A DNA stretch of 14,699 bases from Rhodanobacteraceae bacterium UBA703 (GCA_002297645.1 DBMH01000230.1:458-15156); one strand, 5' to 3'. Shown: positions 1 to 7,705, counted from the stretch's first letter. The notes: generated by a model not told the origin, from the sequence alone. A program made the numbers and translations.

Positions 1-1
1 C

Positions 2-409
2 GACTACGTCACCAAGCCGTTCGGCGTGCAGGAACTGATGGCGCGCGTGCGCGCGCTGCTGCGGGCGCACGCGGCGCCGGCGGAAAGCCTTCCGGTGTTC
101 GACGACGGCCGCCTGCGGGTCGACCTCGCGCGCCGCGAGGTCGTTCTCGACGGCGTGCCGGTGGTGCTGGCGCGCAAGGAATACGCGCTGCTGGCCTTGC
201 TGGTGCGGCACGCCGGCCGCGTCGTGACGCAGCCGCAGCTGCTGCGCGAACTGTGGGGACGCAGCCACGAGCAGGACACGCACTATCTGCGGATCCTCGT
301 CGGCAAGCTGCGGAACAAGCTCGGCGATGCCGCCGCCGCGCCACGGTGGATCGTCACCGAACCGGGCGTCGGCCTGCGCTTCGTCGCACCGCCTGCGGCG
401 AAGCCGTGA
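2..409 (+). CDS. kdpE: KdpE-type response regulator, C-terminal part
   Basis: OmpR/PhoB-family DNA-binding response regulator, most like KdpE, which activates the high-affinity potassium ATPase operon kdpFABC when phosphorylated by KdpD. The frame is open at the window edge and begins in the receiver domain with DYVTKPFG, which carries the conserved receiver lysine; about 100 N-terminal residues, including the phosphorylated aspartate, lie outside. The remaining 135 residues hold the end of the receiver, a linker, and a complete winged-helix domain. TQPQLLRELWG followed by THYLRILVGKLRNKLGD and VTEPGVGLRF closely match E. coli KdpE as I recall it, which is why I choose KdpE over PhoB or OmpR. 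The stop (TGA) lies 9 bases from the stop of the convergent holC, with no visible terminator between them. The rest of a kdp cluster, if present, should lie upstream. Assignment as KdpE is likely but rests on partial sequence. Confidence 0.85.
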   Translation, partial: DYVTKPFGVQELMARVRALLRAHAAPAESLPVFDDGRLRVDLARREVVLDGVPVVLARKEYALLALLVRHAGRVVTQPQLLRELWGRSHEQDTHYLRILVGKLRNKLGDAAAAPRWIVTEPGVGLRFVAPPAAKP

Positions 410-418
410 GACCTTTCG

Positions 419-841
419 CTACATGTCGTGCTTGGCGACCTCGAATCCCGCCGCCTTGTAGGTCTTCCAGCGCTCGCGCGAGCCGGTGCGCTGGTCGTCG
501 TCGGCCGGCACGACCTCGAGCACGCGCTCGAACAGTCCCGGCGCGCAGTCGTCGCGCAGGTTGATGACGAGCGGGCGGTCGGCGGTGGGCACGCCCGGCG
601 GCACGATCAGCACGGCGGTGATCGCATCGTCGTCGTCGCCGGCGAGCTGGTGCGGGATGAACGCGTGCTCGTCGAATTCCCAAAGCTTCTCGTCCAGCGC
701 CTCGGCCTGGTCCTGCGAGCGCGCGAGGATCAGCGTCGGCTGCTCGCTCGCGAACGCGCGCTTGGCGAGTTCGCACACGAGCAGCAGCGGATCGTCGCGG
801 AAGCGTGGCTTGTCGATCAGGTAGAAGTCGGCGCGCGGCAT
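419..841 (-). CDS. holC: DNA polymerase III subunit chi
   Basis: The chi subunit of the DNA polymerase III clamp loader, 140 residues against about 147 in E. coli. In the known family, chi pairs with psi (HolD) and contacts single-stranded DNA-binding protein, linking the replisome to SSB-coated template. Family features visible: an N-terminal FYLIDKP strand, VCELAKRAF in the first helix, QAEALDEKLWEFDEHAFIPHQLAGD in the middle, LVINLRDDCAPG, and a C-terminal RERWKTYKAAGFEV matching the RERYKAYRVAGF region of E. coli chi. The ATG is 1 base after the stop of the upstream small membrane protein gene (TGA-C-ATG), so this is the last gene of the pepA operon and is probably translated by coupling. 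In many gammaproteobacteria valS follows holC; here the next gene is kdpE, in the opposite orientation. Confidence 0.9.
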   Translation of the reverse strand: MPRADFYLIDKPRFRDDPLLLVCELAKRAFASEQPTLILARSQDQAEALDEKLWEFDEHAFIPHQLAGDDDDAITAVLIVPPGVPTADRPLVINLRDDCAPGLFERVLEVVPADDDQRTGSRERWKTYKAAGFEVAKHDM

Positions 842-842
842 G

Positions 843-1262
843 TCACAGGGTCGGCGGCGGCGGGGTGCCGGAGATCTGCATCATCAGCGAAGCGCCGAGG
901 GCGGTCGCGAACATGCACGCGAGGATCAGCAGGAAGAAGCGGCCGATCGAAGCCAGCCGCCGTTCCGGCGGGCGCGTCTTGTAGAGGTAGTACGGCACGA
1001 ACACCGCCGCGAGCGCCACGATGCAGACGTTGAGCCACATCGGGCGGCGGATGTCGAGTTCGAGCGCGTCGAGGCGCAGCCAGTGGAAGCCGATCAGCAG
1101 CAGCGCGACGTTGCCGAGCAGGGTCACGCCGAGGCGCACCCCTTCCTGCGCCGACGGCAGGTCGAGCGCGATGTCGACGATGCCGAGCGCAACCGAAGCA
1201 CCGACCAGTGCGATCAGCGTCGACTGCTTGCGGGCGCGCAGGTCGGGAGCGGGCGTGTTCAC
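843..1262 (-). CDS. Small four-helix inner-membrane protein, function unknown
   Basis: A 139-residue integral membrane protein that I do not recognise. The start chosen is GTG, whose first four bases (GTGA) contain the pepA stop, a classic 4-base overlap for translational coupling; no better start fits the hydrophobic profile. Four membrane segments are visible at about residues 15-34, 43-62, 74-94 and 108-129, with a short basic N-terminus (RARKQ) and a basic loop between segments 3 and 4 (KTRPPERR). The tail is proline-rich (GTPPPPTL). There are two cysteines, at 80 and 116, and no obvious catalytic motif. It lies between pepA and holC, with one base separating it from holC, so it is co-transcribed with both. 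That location gives no clear functional hint, and I assign none. Confidence 0.75.
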   Translation of the reverse strand: MNTPAPDLRARKQSTLIALVGASVALGIVDIALDLPSAQEGVRLGVTLLGNVALLLIGFHWLRLDALELDIRRPMWLNVCIVALAAVFVPYYLYKTRPPERRLASIGRFFLLILACMFATALGASLMMQISGTPPPPTL

Positions 1263-2755
1263 GCGCAGCGGTCGATCAGGTACTGCACCAGCAGCGGCAC
1301 CGGGCGGCCGGTCGCGAGGCCCTTGCGGCCCTCGTCCCAGGCGGTGCCGGCGACGTCCAGGTGCGCCCAGCGGCGGCCGTTGACGAAGCGCGCGAGGAAG
1401 CAGCCGGCGGTGATCGCGCCGGCGTACTTGCCGCCGATGTTGGCGACGTCGGCGAAACCGGAGTCGAGCTGGCTCTGGTAGTCGTCCCACAGCGGCAGGC
1501 GCCAGGCGCGGTCGTGCGTGGCGGTGCCGGCCGCGAGCAACTGCTCGGCGAGTTCGTCGTCCTTGGTCATCAGCCCGGAAGCATGCTTGCCGAGCGCGAC
1601 GACGCAGGCGCCGGTCAGCGTGGCCGCGTCGACGATGACCTGCGGGTCGAACTTCTGCGCGTAGGTCAGCGCATCGCAGAGGATCAGGCGGCCTTCGGCA
1701 TCGGTGTTCAGCACCTCGATGGTGAGGCCCGACATGCTCGTCAGCACGTCGCTCGGCCGGTACGAGTTGCCGTCCGGCATGTTCTCGACCGCCGGCACGA
1801 TGCAGACGAGATTGATCGGCAGCTTCAGCTCGACCGCGGAAAGGAAGGCGCCGAGCACGCCGGCCGCGCCGCACATGTCGAACTTCATCTCCTCCATGCC
1901 GGCCCCCGGCTTGATCGAGATGCCGCCGGTGTCGAACGTGATGCCCTTGCCGACGAACGCGTACGGCCGGGCGTCGCCGCCGCCGTTCCACTGCAGCACG
2001 ATGAGCTTGGGCGGGTTCGCCGAGCCCTGTGCGACGCCGAGCAGCGAGCCCATGCCGAGCTTGGCCATGTCCTCGCGCTCGAGCACCTCGACCGTGACGC
2101 CGGCATGCTCGTCGGCGAGGCGCCTGGCCTGCGCGGCGAGGTAGCCTGGGTTGCAGATGTTCGGCGGCAGGTTGCCGAGCTCCTTGGCGAAGCGGACACC
2201 GCTGGCGATCGCGGCGGCCTCGGTCAGCGCGCGGTCGCCGTCGTCCCTCGCGGTCGGATCCGCGGCGGCGAACGCGATCGCGGCGAGCTGCGGCGTCTTC
2301 GGGGCATCCTTCGGCTTGAAGGTGGCGGTGTAGCGGTAGGCCTGCGCATCGGCGGCGAGCGCGGCGGTGCGCAGCTTCCAGTCGAGGTCGCGGCCGGGGA
2401 CCTCGAGTTCGGTCAGGAAGGAAACCGCGCTCTCGATCGGCAACCCTTTCAGCGCGCGGCCGGCGTCGTTCGCGGCGCGATGGAACGCCGCGGCGTCGAA
2501 CTTGCGGCGATCGCCGAGGCCGACCACGAGCACCCGCGCCGCGGCGATGCCGGCAGGTCCGAAGAGCAGCGTCGTGCCGCCCGGCTTGCCGGTCGCGTCG
2601 CCGCCGTCGATCAGGCGCTGGATCGCGCCGCCGGACTTGCCGTCGACGCGCGCGGCCGCGCCGTCCAGCGTGCGGTCGTCGTACAGGCCGACGACGAGGC
2701 AGGGCGTGGCGGCGGTTTCGGGAGCGTCGGCGGTGGTGCTGAACTTCAAGGTCAT
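1259..2755 (-). CDS. pepA: Leucyl aminopeptidase (M17 family)
   Basis: Cytosolic M17 aminopeptidase that removes N-terminal residues, preferably leucine, using two metal ions; the family forms hexamers. In E. coli the same protein also binds DNA, in Xer recombination at cer and in carAB control; whether it does so here is unknown. The 498-residue length is near the usual 503. Visible motifs: GKGITFDTGGISIK with the metal-binding and catalytic lysine region, KFDMCGAAG, and the M17 signature NTDAEGRL at residue 350. The N-terminal domain (residues 1 to about 170) is more variable. I chose the ATG at 2755 because MTLKFSTT begins the conserved part and the frame upstream has no family similarity; GGAA lies 6 bases before it. 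It is the first gene of pepA, small membrane protein, holC, and is divergent from lptF. Confidence 0.95.
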   Translation of the reverse strand: MTLKFSTTADAPETAATPCLVVGLYDDRTLDGAAARVDGKSGGAIQRLIDGGDATGKPGGTTLLFGPAGIAAARVLVVGLGDRRKFDAAAFHRAANDAGRALKGLPIESAVSFLTELEVPGRDLDWKLRTAALAADAQAYRYTATFKPKDAPKTPQLAAIAFAAADPTARDDGDRALTEAAAIASGVRFAKELGNLPPNICNPGYLAAQARRLADEHAGVTVEVLEREDMAKLGMGSLLGVAQGSANPPKLIVLQWNGGGDARPYAFVGKGITFDTGGISIKPGAGMEEMKFDMCGAAGVLGAFLSAVELKLPINLVCIVPAVENMPDGNSYRPSDVLTSMSGLTIEVLNTDAEGRLILCDALTYAQKFDPQVIVDAATLTGACVVALGKHASGLMTKDDELAEQLLAAGTATHDRAWRLPLWDDYQSQLDSGFADVANIGGKYAGAITAGCFLARFVNGRRWAHLDVAGTAWDEGRKGLATGRPVPLLVQYLIDRCA

Positions 2756-3112
2756 TTCGGGTTCCACGGGGTGATGTCGCAAAGCCGGGCATCCTGCCGC
2801 GATCGGTGCGCCGCATCCAGCGGCCGGCCTGCGGGTCGGCAACGCATTCGTCCCGCTCCTGCGGGCACGAAGCAAGAAACACAGTCGCGGCGAGCCGCGC
2901 CACCTTTCGCGCCGCGGCGGCTTTACGTGCCGCTCAGTCGGCTCGTGCATGATGGGCAGGCCGCGCGGGGTACACTTGCCGGCTGGCCGGTACGGGGTGA
3001 CCCGCCCGGCACGATCCGCTCGATGCCCGCCCGCCGCATGACCGACACGCACGCGAAGCCATCCATTCTAAGGCAAAGCCCGGCCGCCCTGCGCGCAGCG
3101 GAGTGGTTGCGC
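2756..3112. promoter_or_regulatory. Divergent pepA / lptF intergenic region
   Basis: This 357-base stretch separates two outward-reading operons and shows no convincing gene. Open frames that cross it have no SD and no family similarity. It should hold promoters for both sides. For lptF, TACACT at 2971-2976 is the best -10 candidate. For pepA, CAGGAT read on the minus strand (2791-2796) followed by GCCCGG is a weak candidate about 35 bases before the start. A short hairpin CCCGC-TCCT-GCGGG sits at 2852-2865. If lptF starts at an upstream ATG (3023 or 3038), part of this region is coding. Confidence 0.6.
2971..2976 (+). promoter_or_regulatory. Candidate -10 box for lptF-lptG
   Basis: TACACT followed by TGCCGG. 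It lies about 140 bases upstream of the favoured lptF start. I see no good -35 at 16-18 bases (the bases near 2946-2953 are unlike TTGACA). The GC-rich sequence just after the hexamer resembles that after other candidates in this window. Inferred from pattern only. Confidence 0.35.
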
Positions 3113-4228
3113 TTGCGCATCATCGACCGCTATCTCCTGCGCGAGGTGGCCACCAGCGTGCTCGCGGCCAGCGTGATCCTGCTGCTGGTGATGGTCGGCG
3201 GCGCGGTCGCCGACCTGCTCGCCAAGGTCGCCCGCGGACGCATCCCGGCCGACCTGCTGTTCACCCTGATCGGCCTGCGCAGCGTCGGCGCGCTGACGAT
3301 CCTGCTGCCGCTGGCGATCCTGCTCGGCGTCCTGCTCGCCTACGGCCGCCTGTGGCGCGACAGCGAGATGGCCGTGCTGCAGTCCTCGGGGCTCGATGTC
3401 GGCGGCCTGATCCGCCCGCTGCTCTGGTTCGCGGTGCCGGCGATGGCTGCGCTCGGCGTGCTGTCGTTCTGGCTCGCGCCCGCGGCCGACCGTCTCGCCC
3501 AGAACCTGATGCAGGAGGCCAGCCGCTCGCTGATCGTGGCGGGACTCGAGCCGGGCCGATTCGTCGACCTGCCGGGACGCAACGGCGTCATCTACGTCGG
3601 CGAGATGTCCGCCGACGGCACGCAGTTCAAGCGCATGTTCATCGAGAACGAGCGACCGGACAAAGAGTCCGGCAAGACGCGCATCGACATCATCACGGCG
3701 ACGCATGGCTACCTCTACCACGACGCCGACGGTGTCGGGCGTTACATCGCGCTGCAGGACGGCTTCCGCGTCGAGGGCAGGCTCGGCGAGGACGACTACC
3801 GGCTGATGCGCTTCGCGCGCAACGACATCAAGCTGCCCGACGGCGAGAGCGACGCGAACGAGCTCACCGCCAAGCGCGCCGCGCCGACCGCCACGCTGCT
3901 GGCCGGGGAGGACGATCCGGTCATGCGCGCCGAACTGCACTGGCGCCTCGCCGCGCCGCTGTCGGCGCTGGTGCTGACCCTGCTGGCGCTGCCGCTGGCG
4001 AAATCGAGCCCGCGCGAGCCGCGCTATGCGCGCCTGCTGGTGGCGTTGCTGGTCTGGCTCGTCTACTACAACGCGCTGCTGCTCGGGCGTGCCTGGATCG
4101 GCGCCGGCAAGCTCGCACCGGGCTTCGGCCTGTGGTGGGTCTATCTACCCGCGCTGGCGCTGGCAGGCTGGCTGATCTGGAGCGGGCAGCGCCTGCGCGC
4201 TCCGCGCAATGCGAAGAGGGCGGCGTGA
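3113..4228 (+). CDS. lptF: LPS export ABC transporter permease LptF
   Basis: One of the two permease subunits of LptB2FG, which extracts lipopolysaccharide from the inner membrane and passes it to the LptC-LptA-LptD bridge. The protein (371 residues) has the YjgP/YjgQ plan: IIDRYLLREV leading into membrane helix 1, helices 2-3 around ALTILLPLAILLGVLLAYGR and PLLWFAVPAMAALGVLSFWLAP, a periplasmic beta-jellyroll from about residue 125 to 270, and three C-terminal helices ending in GWLIWSGQR. DSEMAVLQSSGL is the conserved coupling-loop region expected to contact LptB. The start is uncertain. I favour TTG at 3113 because it gives MRIIDRYLL as in homologues and has GGAG at 3100-3103, 9 bases away. 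ATG at 3038 or 3023 would add 25 or 30 residues and lacks a visible SD. Its stop overlaps the lptG start by one base. No lptB or lptC is nearby. Confidence 0.93.
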   Translation: MRIIDRYLLREVATSVLAASVILLLVMVGGAVADLLAKVARGRIPADLLFTLIGLRSVGALTILLPLAILLGVLLAYGRLWRDSEMAVLQSSGLDVGGLIRPLLWFAVPAMAALGVLSFWLAPAADRLAQNLMQEASRSLIVAGLEPGRFVDLPGRNGVIYVGEMSADGTQFKRMFIENERPDKESGKTRIDIITATHGYLYHDADGVGRYIALQDGFRVEGRLGEDDYRLMRFARNDIKLPDGESDANELTAKRAAPTATLLAGEDDPVMRAELHWRLAAPLSALVLTLLALPLAKSSPREPRYARLLVALLVWLVYYNALLLGRAWIGAGKLAPGFGLWWVYLPALALAGWLIWSGQRLRAPRNAKRAA

Positions 4229-5316
4229 TGGTGCTGTTCAAGCGGGTCGATCGTCTCGTCGCGATGGCCGTGCTGGCCACGGTCGGCATGACCTGGTGCA
4301 CGATCGTCGCACTGGATGCGTTCCGCATCTTCATTTCCGAACTCAACGACGTCGGCCAGGGCCAGTACACGCTGGCGAAGGCCGCCAGCTACGTGCTGTT
4401 GACCGTGCCGCGGCGTTTCTACGAGATGTTCGGGTACGCGGCGCTGATCGGCGGCCTGCTCGGTCTCGGCGGCCTCGCCAATACCGGCGAACTGACCGCA
4501 CTGCGCGCGGCGGGTCTGTCGAAGCTGCGCATCTGCGCGTCGGTCGCGCTCGGCCTCGGCCTGCTGACGCTGTTCACCGCCGTGCTCGGCGAGACCGTCG
4601 GGCCGTGGGGCGAACGCAGGGCGCAGGCACTGCAGCTCGGTGCGAAGTCGAAGGACGTCGCGCTCGCGAAGGGGGGCGCGTTGTGGGCGCGCGACGGCGA
4701 CACGGTCATCAGTGCGCGCCGCGGTCGCACGCGGGCCGGATCGAACGAGGTCGACCTCGACGGCGTGCGCGTGTTCGAGTTCGAATCGGACGGCCGCCTG
4801 CGCTCGCTGTCTGTCGCCGGCACGGCGATCCACGTGCAGGACGACTGGACCCTGCGCCAGGTGCGCCGCACCGAGTTCGGGCCGGACAGCGCGCGCAGCG
4901 AGGAAACGGCCGAGGCGAGCTGGAAGTCGGGCCTCGATCCGCGTCTGCTCGCGCTCAGCATCATCCAGCCGCAGTACATGACCCTCGGCGACCTCGGCCG
5001 CAACATCGCCTACCTCGATGGCAACCGCCAGGACGCCTCGACCTACCGCAGCGCGTACTGGGCACGCGTGTTCTACCCGCTGAACGTGCTCGCGCTGGCC
5101 TTCTGCGCGGTGCCCTTCGCGTTCGGCGCCCTGCGCAGCGGAGGCTTGTCCAAGCGCCTGTTCCTCGGCATCGTGCTCGCGCTCGGCTTCTACTTCCTGC
5201 AGCGCGCGATCGTCAGCCTCGGCGCGGTCTACAACCTGCATCCGGCGCTGGCCAACCTGGTGCCGGCGCTGATCCTGCTCGTCGCGGGATGGGTCTACTT
5301 CCGCAAGCACGCCTGA
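4228..5316 (+). CDS. lptG: LPS export ABC transporter permease LptG
   Basis: Partner permease of LptF in the LptB2FG lipopolysaccharide exporter, 362 residues, the usual family size. The start is well fixed: ATG overlaps the lptF TGA by one base (TGATG), with a strong SD, AAGAGGG at 4214-4220, 7 bases upstream. Visible layout: helix 1 in VAMAVLATVGMTWCTIVALDAF, helices 2-3 with GYAALIGGLLGLGGLANTGEL, the coupling segment TGELTALRAAGLSKLRI, a periplasmic jellyroll from about residue 130 to 255, then RVFYPLNVLALAFCAVPFAFG and three terminal helices ending in VYFRKHA. The FYPLN and PFAFG motifs are characteristic of LptG rather than LptF. The gene is followed after 55 bases by an acyltransferase in the same direction, with its own candidate promoter between them. 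Confidence 0.95.
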   Translation: MVLFKRVDRLVAMAVLATVGMTWCTIVALDAFRIFISELNDVGQGQYTLAKAASYVLLTVPRRFYEMFGYAALIGGLLGLGGLANTGELTALRAAGLSKLRICASVALGLGLLTLFTAVLGETVGPWGERRAQALQLGAKSKDVALAKGGALWARDGDTVISARRGRTRAGSNEVDLDGVRVFEFESDGRLRSLSVAGTAIHVQDDWTLRQVRRTEFGPDSARSEETAEASWKSGLDPRLLALSIIQPQYMTLGDLGRNIAYLDGNRQDASTYRSAYWARVFYPLNVLALAFCAVPFAFGALRSGGLSKRLFLGIVLALGFYFLQRAIVSLGAVYNLHPALANLVPALILLVAGWVYFRKHA

Positions 5317-5337
5317 TCCCGCGGTCCCGCGAGCGGC

Positions 5338-5343
5338 TATAGT
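5338..5343 (+). promoter_or_regulatory. Candidate -10 box for the acyltransferase gene
   Basis: TATAGT followed by CCGCCGC, 22 bases after the lptG stop and 28 bases before the GTG start. It would give a leader of about 22 bases. The -35 region, at the end of lptG, is not recognisable. The hexamer stands out in GC-rich surroundings, but function is inferred. Confidence 0.4.
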
Positions 5344-5371
5344 CCGCCGCGACCCATAGCCCGAGGCGCGC

Positions 5372-6484
5372 GTGCGCAGCGTCAACATCCGCTACATGCC
5401 GGCCGTCGATCACCTGCGCGCGTACGCGGCGCTGCTGATCCTGTTCTATCACGGCCTGCACCTGCTCTCGTACCACGCGCGGTTCCATCGCGACTTCGGG
5501 ATCGACCACTGGCTGCAACCCGGCAATCCGCTGCTGGCAGCGCTGGCCGAAGGCCACACGGCGGTCGCGCTGTTCATGGTGCTGAGCGGATTCATCCTGA
5601 CGCGCGGCGCGCTCGAGACCGGTGTCGACTACGGGCGGTTCCTGCGCAACCGGCTGCTGCGCACTTATCCGCTGTTCCTGCTGCTGGTGGCGGCCGGCGT
5701 GGCGGCGGCGCCGCGGTTCGAGTGGCCCGCGCTGCTGCAGACCGTGTCGGGCTTCGCCAACCTGCCCGGAGCGCTGGTCGCCCCGCCGTTCACGAGCCTG
5801 TTGTGGACGATCGCGATCGAATGGCAGTTCTACGTGCTGTTCCCGCTGCTGGTCGCCGTGCTGAAGCCGGCGTGGACGCGGCCGCTGCTCGGACTGCTCG
5901 CCGTGCTGCTGGTATTCCGCGGGTTCGCCGTGTTCGCCGGTGGCAATGCCCGCGACTTCAGCTACATGACGCTCCTCGGCCGCCTCGACCAGTTCCTCCT
6001 CGGCATGTGGGCGGCGTGGTTCTTCCACGCGCATCCGCCGGCGCCGCGCCGGGGCGCCCTGCTGGCGGGTGCGGCCCTGCTGGCGATCGTCGCCGCGCTG
6101 TGGGGATTCAACGCGGCCGGCGGCTGGCCGCTGATGGCGTGGTGGAAGGCGGTCTGGCCGACCGTGGAAGGTGCGTTGTGGACCGCCTTCGTCGTCGGCT
6201 ACGTGGCCTGCGCCGACCGGGCGGAGGGCCGCGTCTCGCGGGCCCTCGCCGCCGTCGGCGTGATCTCCTATTCGATCTACCTGACCCATTTCGTCGTGAT
6301 CCACACGATGGTCCGGCTCGATCTCGTGCCCGCGCCGACCGGTGACGCGGTCGCCGACGCGCTGTTCGGCACGCTGCTGGTGGCGTTGCCGACGACGCTG
6401 GCGCTCTCGGCGCTGACCTACCGTTTCGTCGAACTGCCGTTCCTGCGCCTGCGCAGCCGCTATCGTCGCGACGCCGAAGCCTGA
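5372..6484 (+). CDS. Acyltransferase-3 family membrane protein (OafA-like)
   Basis: A 370-residue integral membrane protein of the acyltransferase-3 family, whose members transfer acyl groups from the cytoplasm onto extracytoplasmic glycans, antibiotics or peptidoglycan. The hallmark begins at once: VDHLRAYAALLILFYHG, with the family D13, R16 and H27, followed by EGHTAVALFMVLSGFILTRG, where family members carry a conserved LSGF. Further on are RNRLLRTYPLFLL, LLWTIAIEWQFYVLFPLL and a C-terminal ISYSIYLTHFVVIH followed by the last helix and a basic tail. About ten membrane helices are likely. The GTG start has GAGG at 5363-5366, 5 bases away; ATG at 5396 is an alternative that loses 8 residues but keeps the motif. 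No periplasmic SGNH domain is fused. Location after lptFG suggests envelope polysaccharide or LPS modification, but the substrate cannot be read from the sequence. Confidence 0.85.
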   Translation: MRSVNIRYMPAVDHLRAYAALLILFYHGLHLLSYHARFHRDFGIDHWLQPGNPLLAALAEGHTAVALFMVLSGFILTRGALETGVDYGRFLRNRLLRTYPLFLLLVAAGVAAAPRFEWPALLQTVSGFANLPGALVAPPFTSLLWTIAIEWQFYVLFPLLVAVLKPAWTRPLLGLLAVLLVFRGFAVFAGGNARDFSYMTLLGRLDQFLLGMWAAWFFHAHPPAPRRGALLAGAALLAIVAALWGFNAAGGWPLMAWWKAVWPTVEGALWTAFVVGYVACADRAEGRVSRALAAVGVISYSIYLTHFVVIHTMVRLDLVPAPTGDAVADALFGTLLVALPTTLALSALTYRFVELPFLRLRSRYRRDAEA

Positions 6485-6530
6485 GTGTCGCCTGTGCGGC
6501 CCGTCGCACCGGGGCGGCGGGAGCGGGGTG

Positions 6531-6536
6531 TAAAAT
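6531..6536 (+). promoter_or_regulatory. Candidate -10 box for pilU
   Basis: TAAAAT preceded by GGTG and followed by GACGCGG. It lies 39 bases before the pilU ATG and 46 bases after the acyltransferase stop, so pilU probably has its own transcript with a leader of about 30 bases. The leader contains a CCGGC/GCCGG palindrome at 6546-6555. No clear -35 is seen. Confidence 0.45.
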
Positions 6537-6575
6537 GACGCGGTTCCGGCGCCGGCCGACCCAGGGGAAAAGCAG

Positions 6576-7703
6576 ATGAGCAGCTTCGACTTCACCTCGT
6601 ACCTGAAGCTGATGTCGCACAAGAAGGCGTCGGACCTCTTCATCACGGCCGGAGTCGCGCCGTCGATGAAGATCCATGGACGCATCGTGCCGATCACGCA
6701 GAACGCGCTGACGGCGCAGCAGTCGCGCGACATGGTGCTGAACGTGATGACGCCCTCGCAGCGCGAGGAGTTCGAGAAGACCCACGAGTGCCAGTTCGCG
6801 ATCTCGGTGACCGGCGTGGGCCGCTTCCGCGTGTCGTGCTTCTACCAGCGCAACAGCGTCGGCATGGTGCTGCGCCGGATCGAGACGAAGATCCCGACGA
6901 TCGAGGAACTGAGCCTGCCGTCGGTGATCAAGTCGCTGGCGATGACCAAGCGCGGCATCATCATCTTCGTCGGCGCGACCGGCACCGGCAAATCGACCTC
7001 GCTGGCGGCGATGGTCGGCTACCGCAACCAGAACTCGACCGGCCACATCATCACGATCGAGGACCCGATCGAGTACGTGCACGAGCACGCCGGCTGCATC
7101 ATCACGCAGCGCGAGGTCGGCATCGACACCGACAGCTGGGAGAACGCGCTGAAGAACACGCTGCGCCAGGCGCCGGACGTCATCCTGATCGGCGAGGTGC
7201 GCACGCGCGAGACGATGGAGCACGCGATCAACTTCTCCGAAACCGGCCACCTGTGCCTGTGCACGCTGCATGCGAACAATGCGAACCAGGCGATGGACCG
7301 CATCATCCATTTCTTCAGCGAGGACCGGCGCCAGCAGTTGTTCATGGACCTGTCGCTGAACCTCAAGGGCGTCGTCGCGCAGCAGCTCATCCCGACGCCG
7401 GACGGCAAGGCGCGCCGGGTGGCGATGGAGGTCATGCTCGGCACGCCGCTGGTGCAGGATTACATCCGCCAGGGCGAGATCCACAAGCTCAAGGACGTGA
7501 TGAAGGAGTCGACCAACCTCGGCATGCGCACCTTCGACCAGAGCCTGTTCGAGCTGTACCAGGCCGGCGAGATCAGCTACGAGGATGCGTTGCGCCACGC
7601 CGACTCGGCCAACGAGGTGCGCCTGCGCATCAAGCTCGCCCAAGGCGGCGATGCGCACACGCTCAGCCAGGGGCTCGATGGTGTCGAGCTGATCGAGACC
7701 TGA
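6576..7703 (+). CDS. pilU: Type IV pilus retraction ATPase PilU
   Basis: Cytoplasmic secretion-type ATPase of the PilT/PilU family. PilU works with PilT at the base of the type IVa pilus to depolymerise pilin during twitching motility and DNA uptake. The sequence follows Pseudomonas PilU closely by memory: KASDLFITAGVAPSMKIHGRIVPIT at the N-terminus, Walker A GATGTGKST at residues 133-141, the Asp box in TIEDPIEYVHEHAGC, Walker B VILIGEVRTRETM, and the His box GHLCLCTLHANNANQAMDRI. The C-terminus (SYEDALRHADSANEVRLRIKL) is also PilU-like. At 375 residues it is of normal length. ATG 6576 has AGGGGA at 6563-6568, 7 bases away. No pilT lies upstream, although pilT and pilU are commonly adjacent, so PilT must be encoded elsewhere if the system works. 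A perfect palindrome follows the stop by 2 bases. Confidence 0.95.
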   Translation: MSSFDFTSYLKLMSHKKASDLFITAGVAPSMKIHGRIVPITQNALTAQQSRDMVLNVMTPSQREEFEKTHECQFAISVTGVGRFRVSCFYQRNSVGMVLRRIETKIPTIEELSLPSVIKSLAMTKRGIIIFVGATGTGKSTSLAAMVGYRNQNSTGHIITIEDPIEYVHEHAGCIITQREVGIDTDSWENALKNTLRQAPDVILIGEVRTRETMEHAINFSETGHLCLCTLHANNANQAMDRIIHFFSEDRRQQLFMDLSLNLKGVVAQQLIPTPDGKARRVAMEVMLGTPLVQDYIRQGEIHKLKDVMKESTNLGMRTFDQSLFELYQAGEISYEDALRHADSANEVRLRIKLAQGGDAHTLSQGLDGVELIET

Positions 7704-7705
7704 GC

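Noticed and set aside
1208..3022. Very long plus-strand open frame running opposite pepA and joining lptF
   Set aside because: It is the antisense of pepA plus the intergenic region; sequence is arginine/glycine/glutamate-rich with no family similarity, and pepA on the other strand is unmistakable.
2756..3052. N-terminal extension of pepA to 3052
   Set aside because: The extra residues are low-complexity, unlike M17 proteins, and would overlap the divergent promoter region.
4141..5388. Minus-strand 415-codon frame opposite lptG
   Set aside because: Antisense shadow; LptG is certain by motif and by its overlap with lptF.
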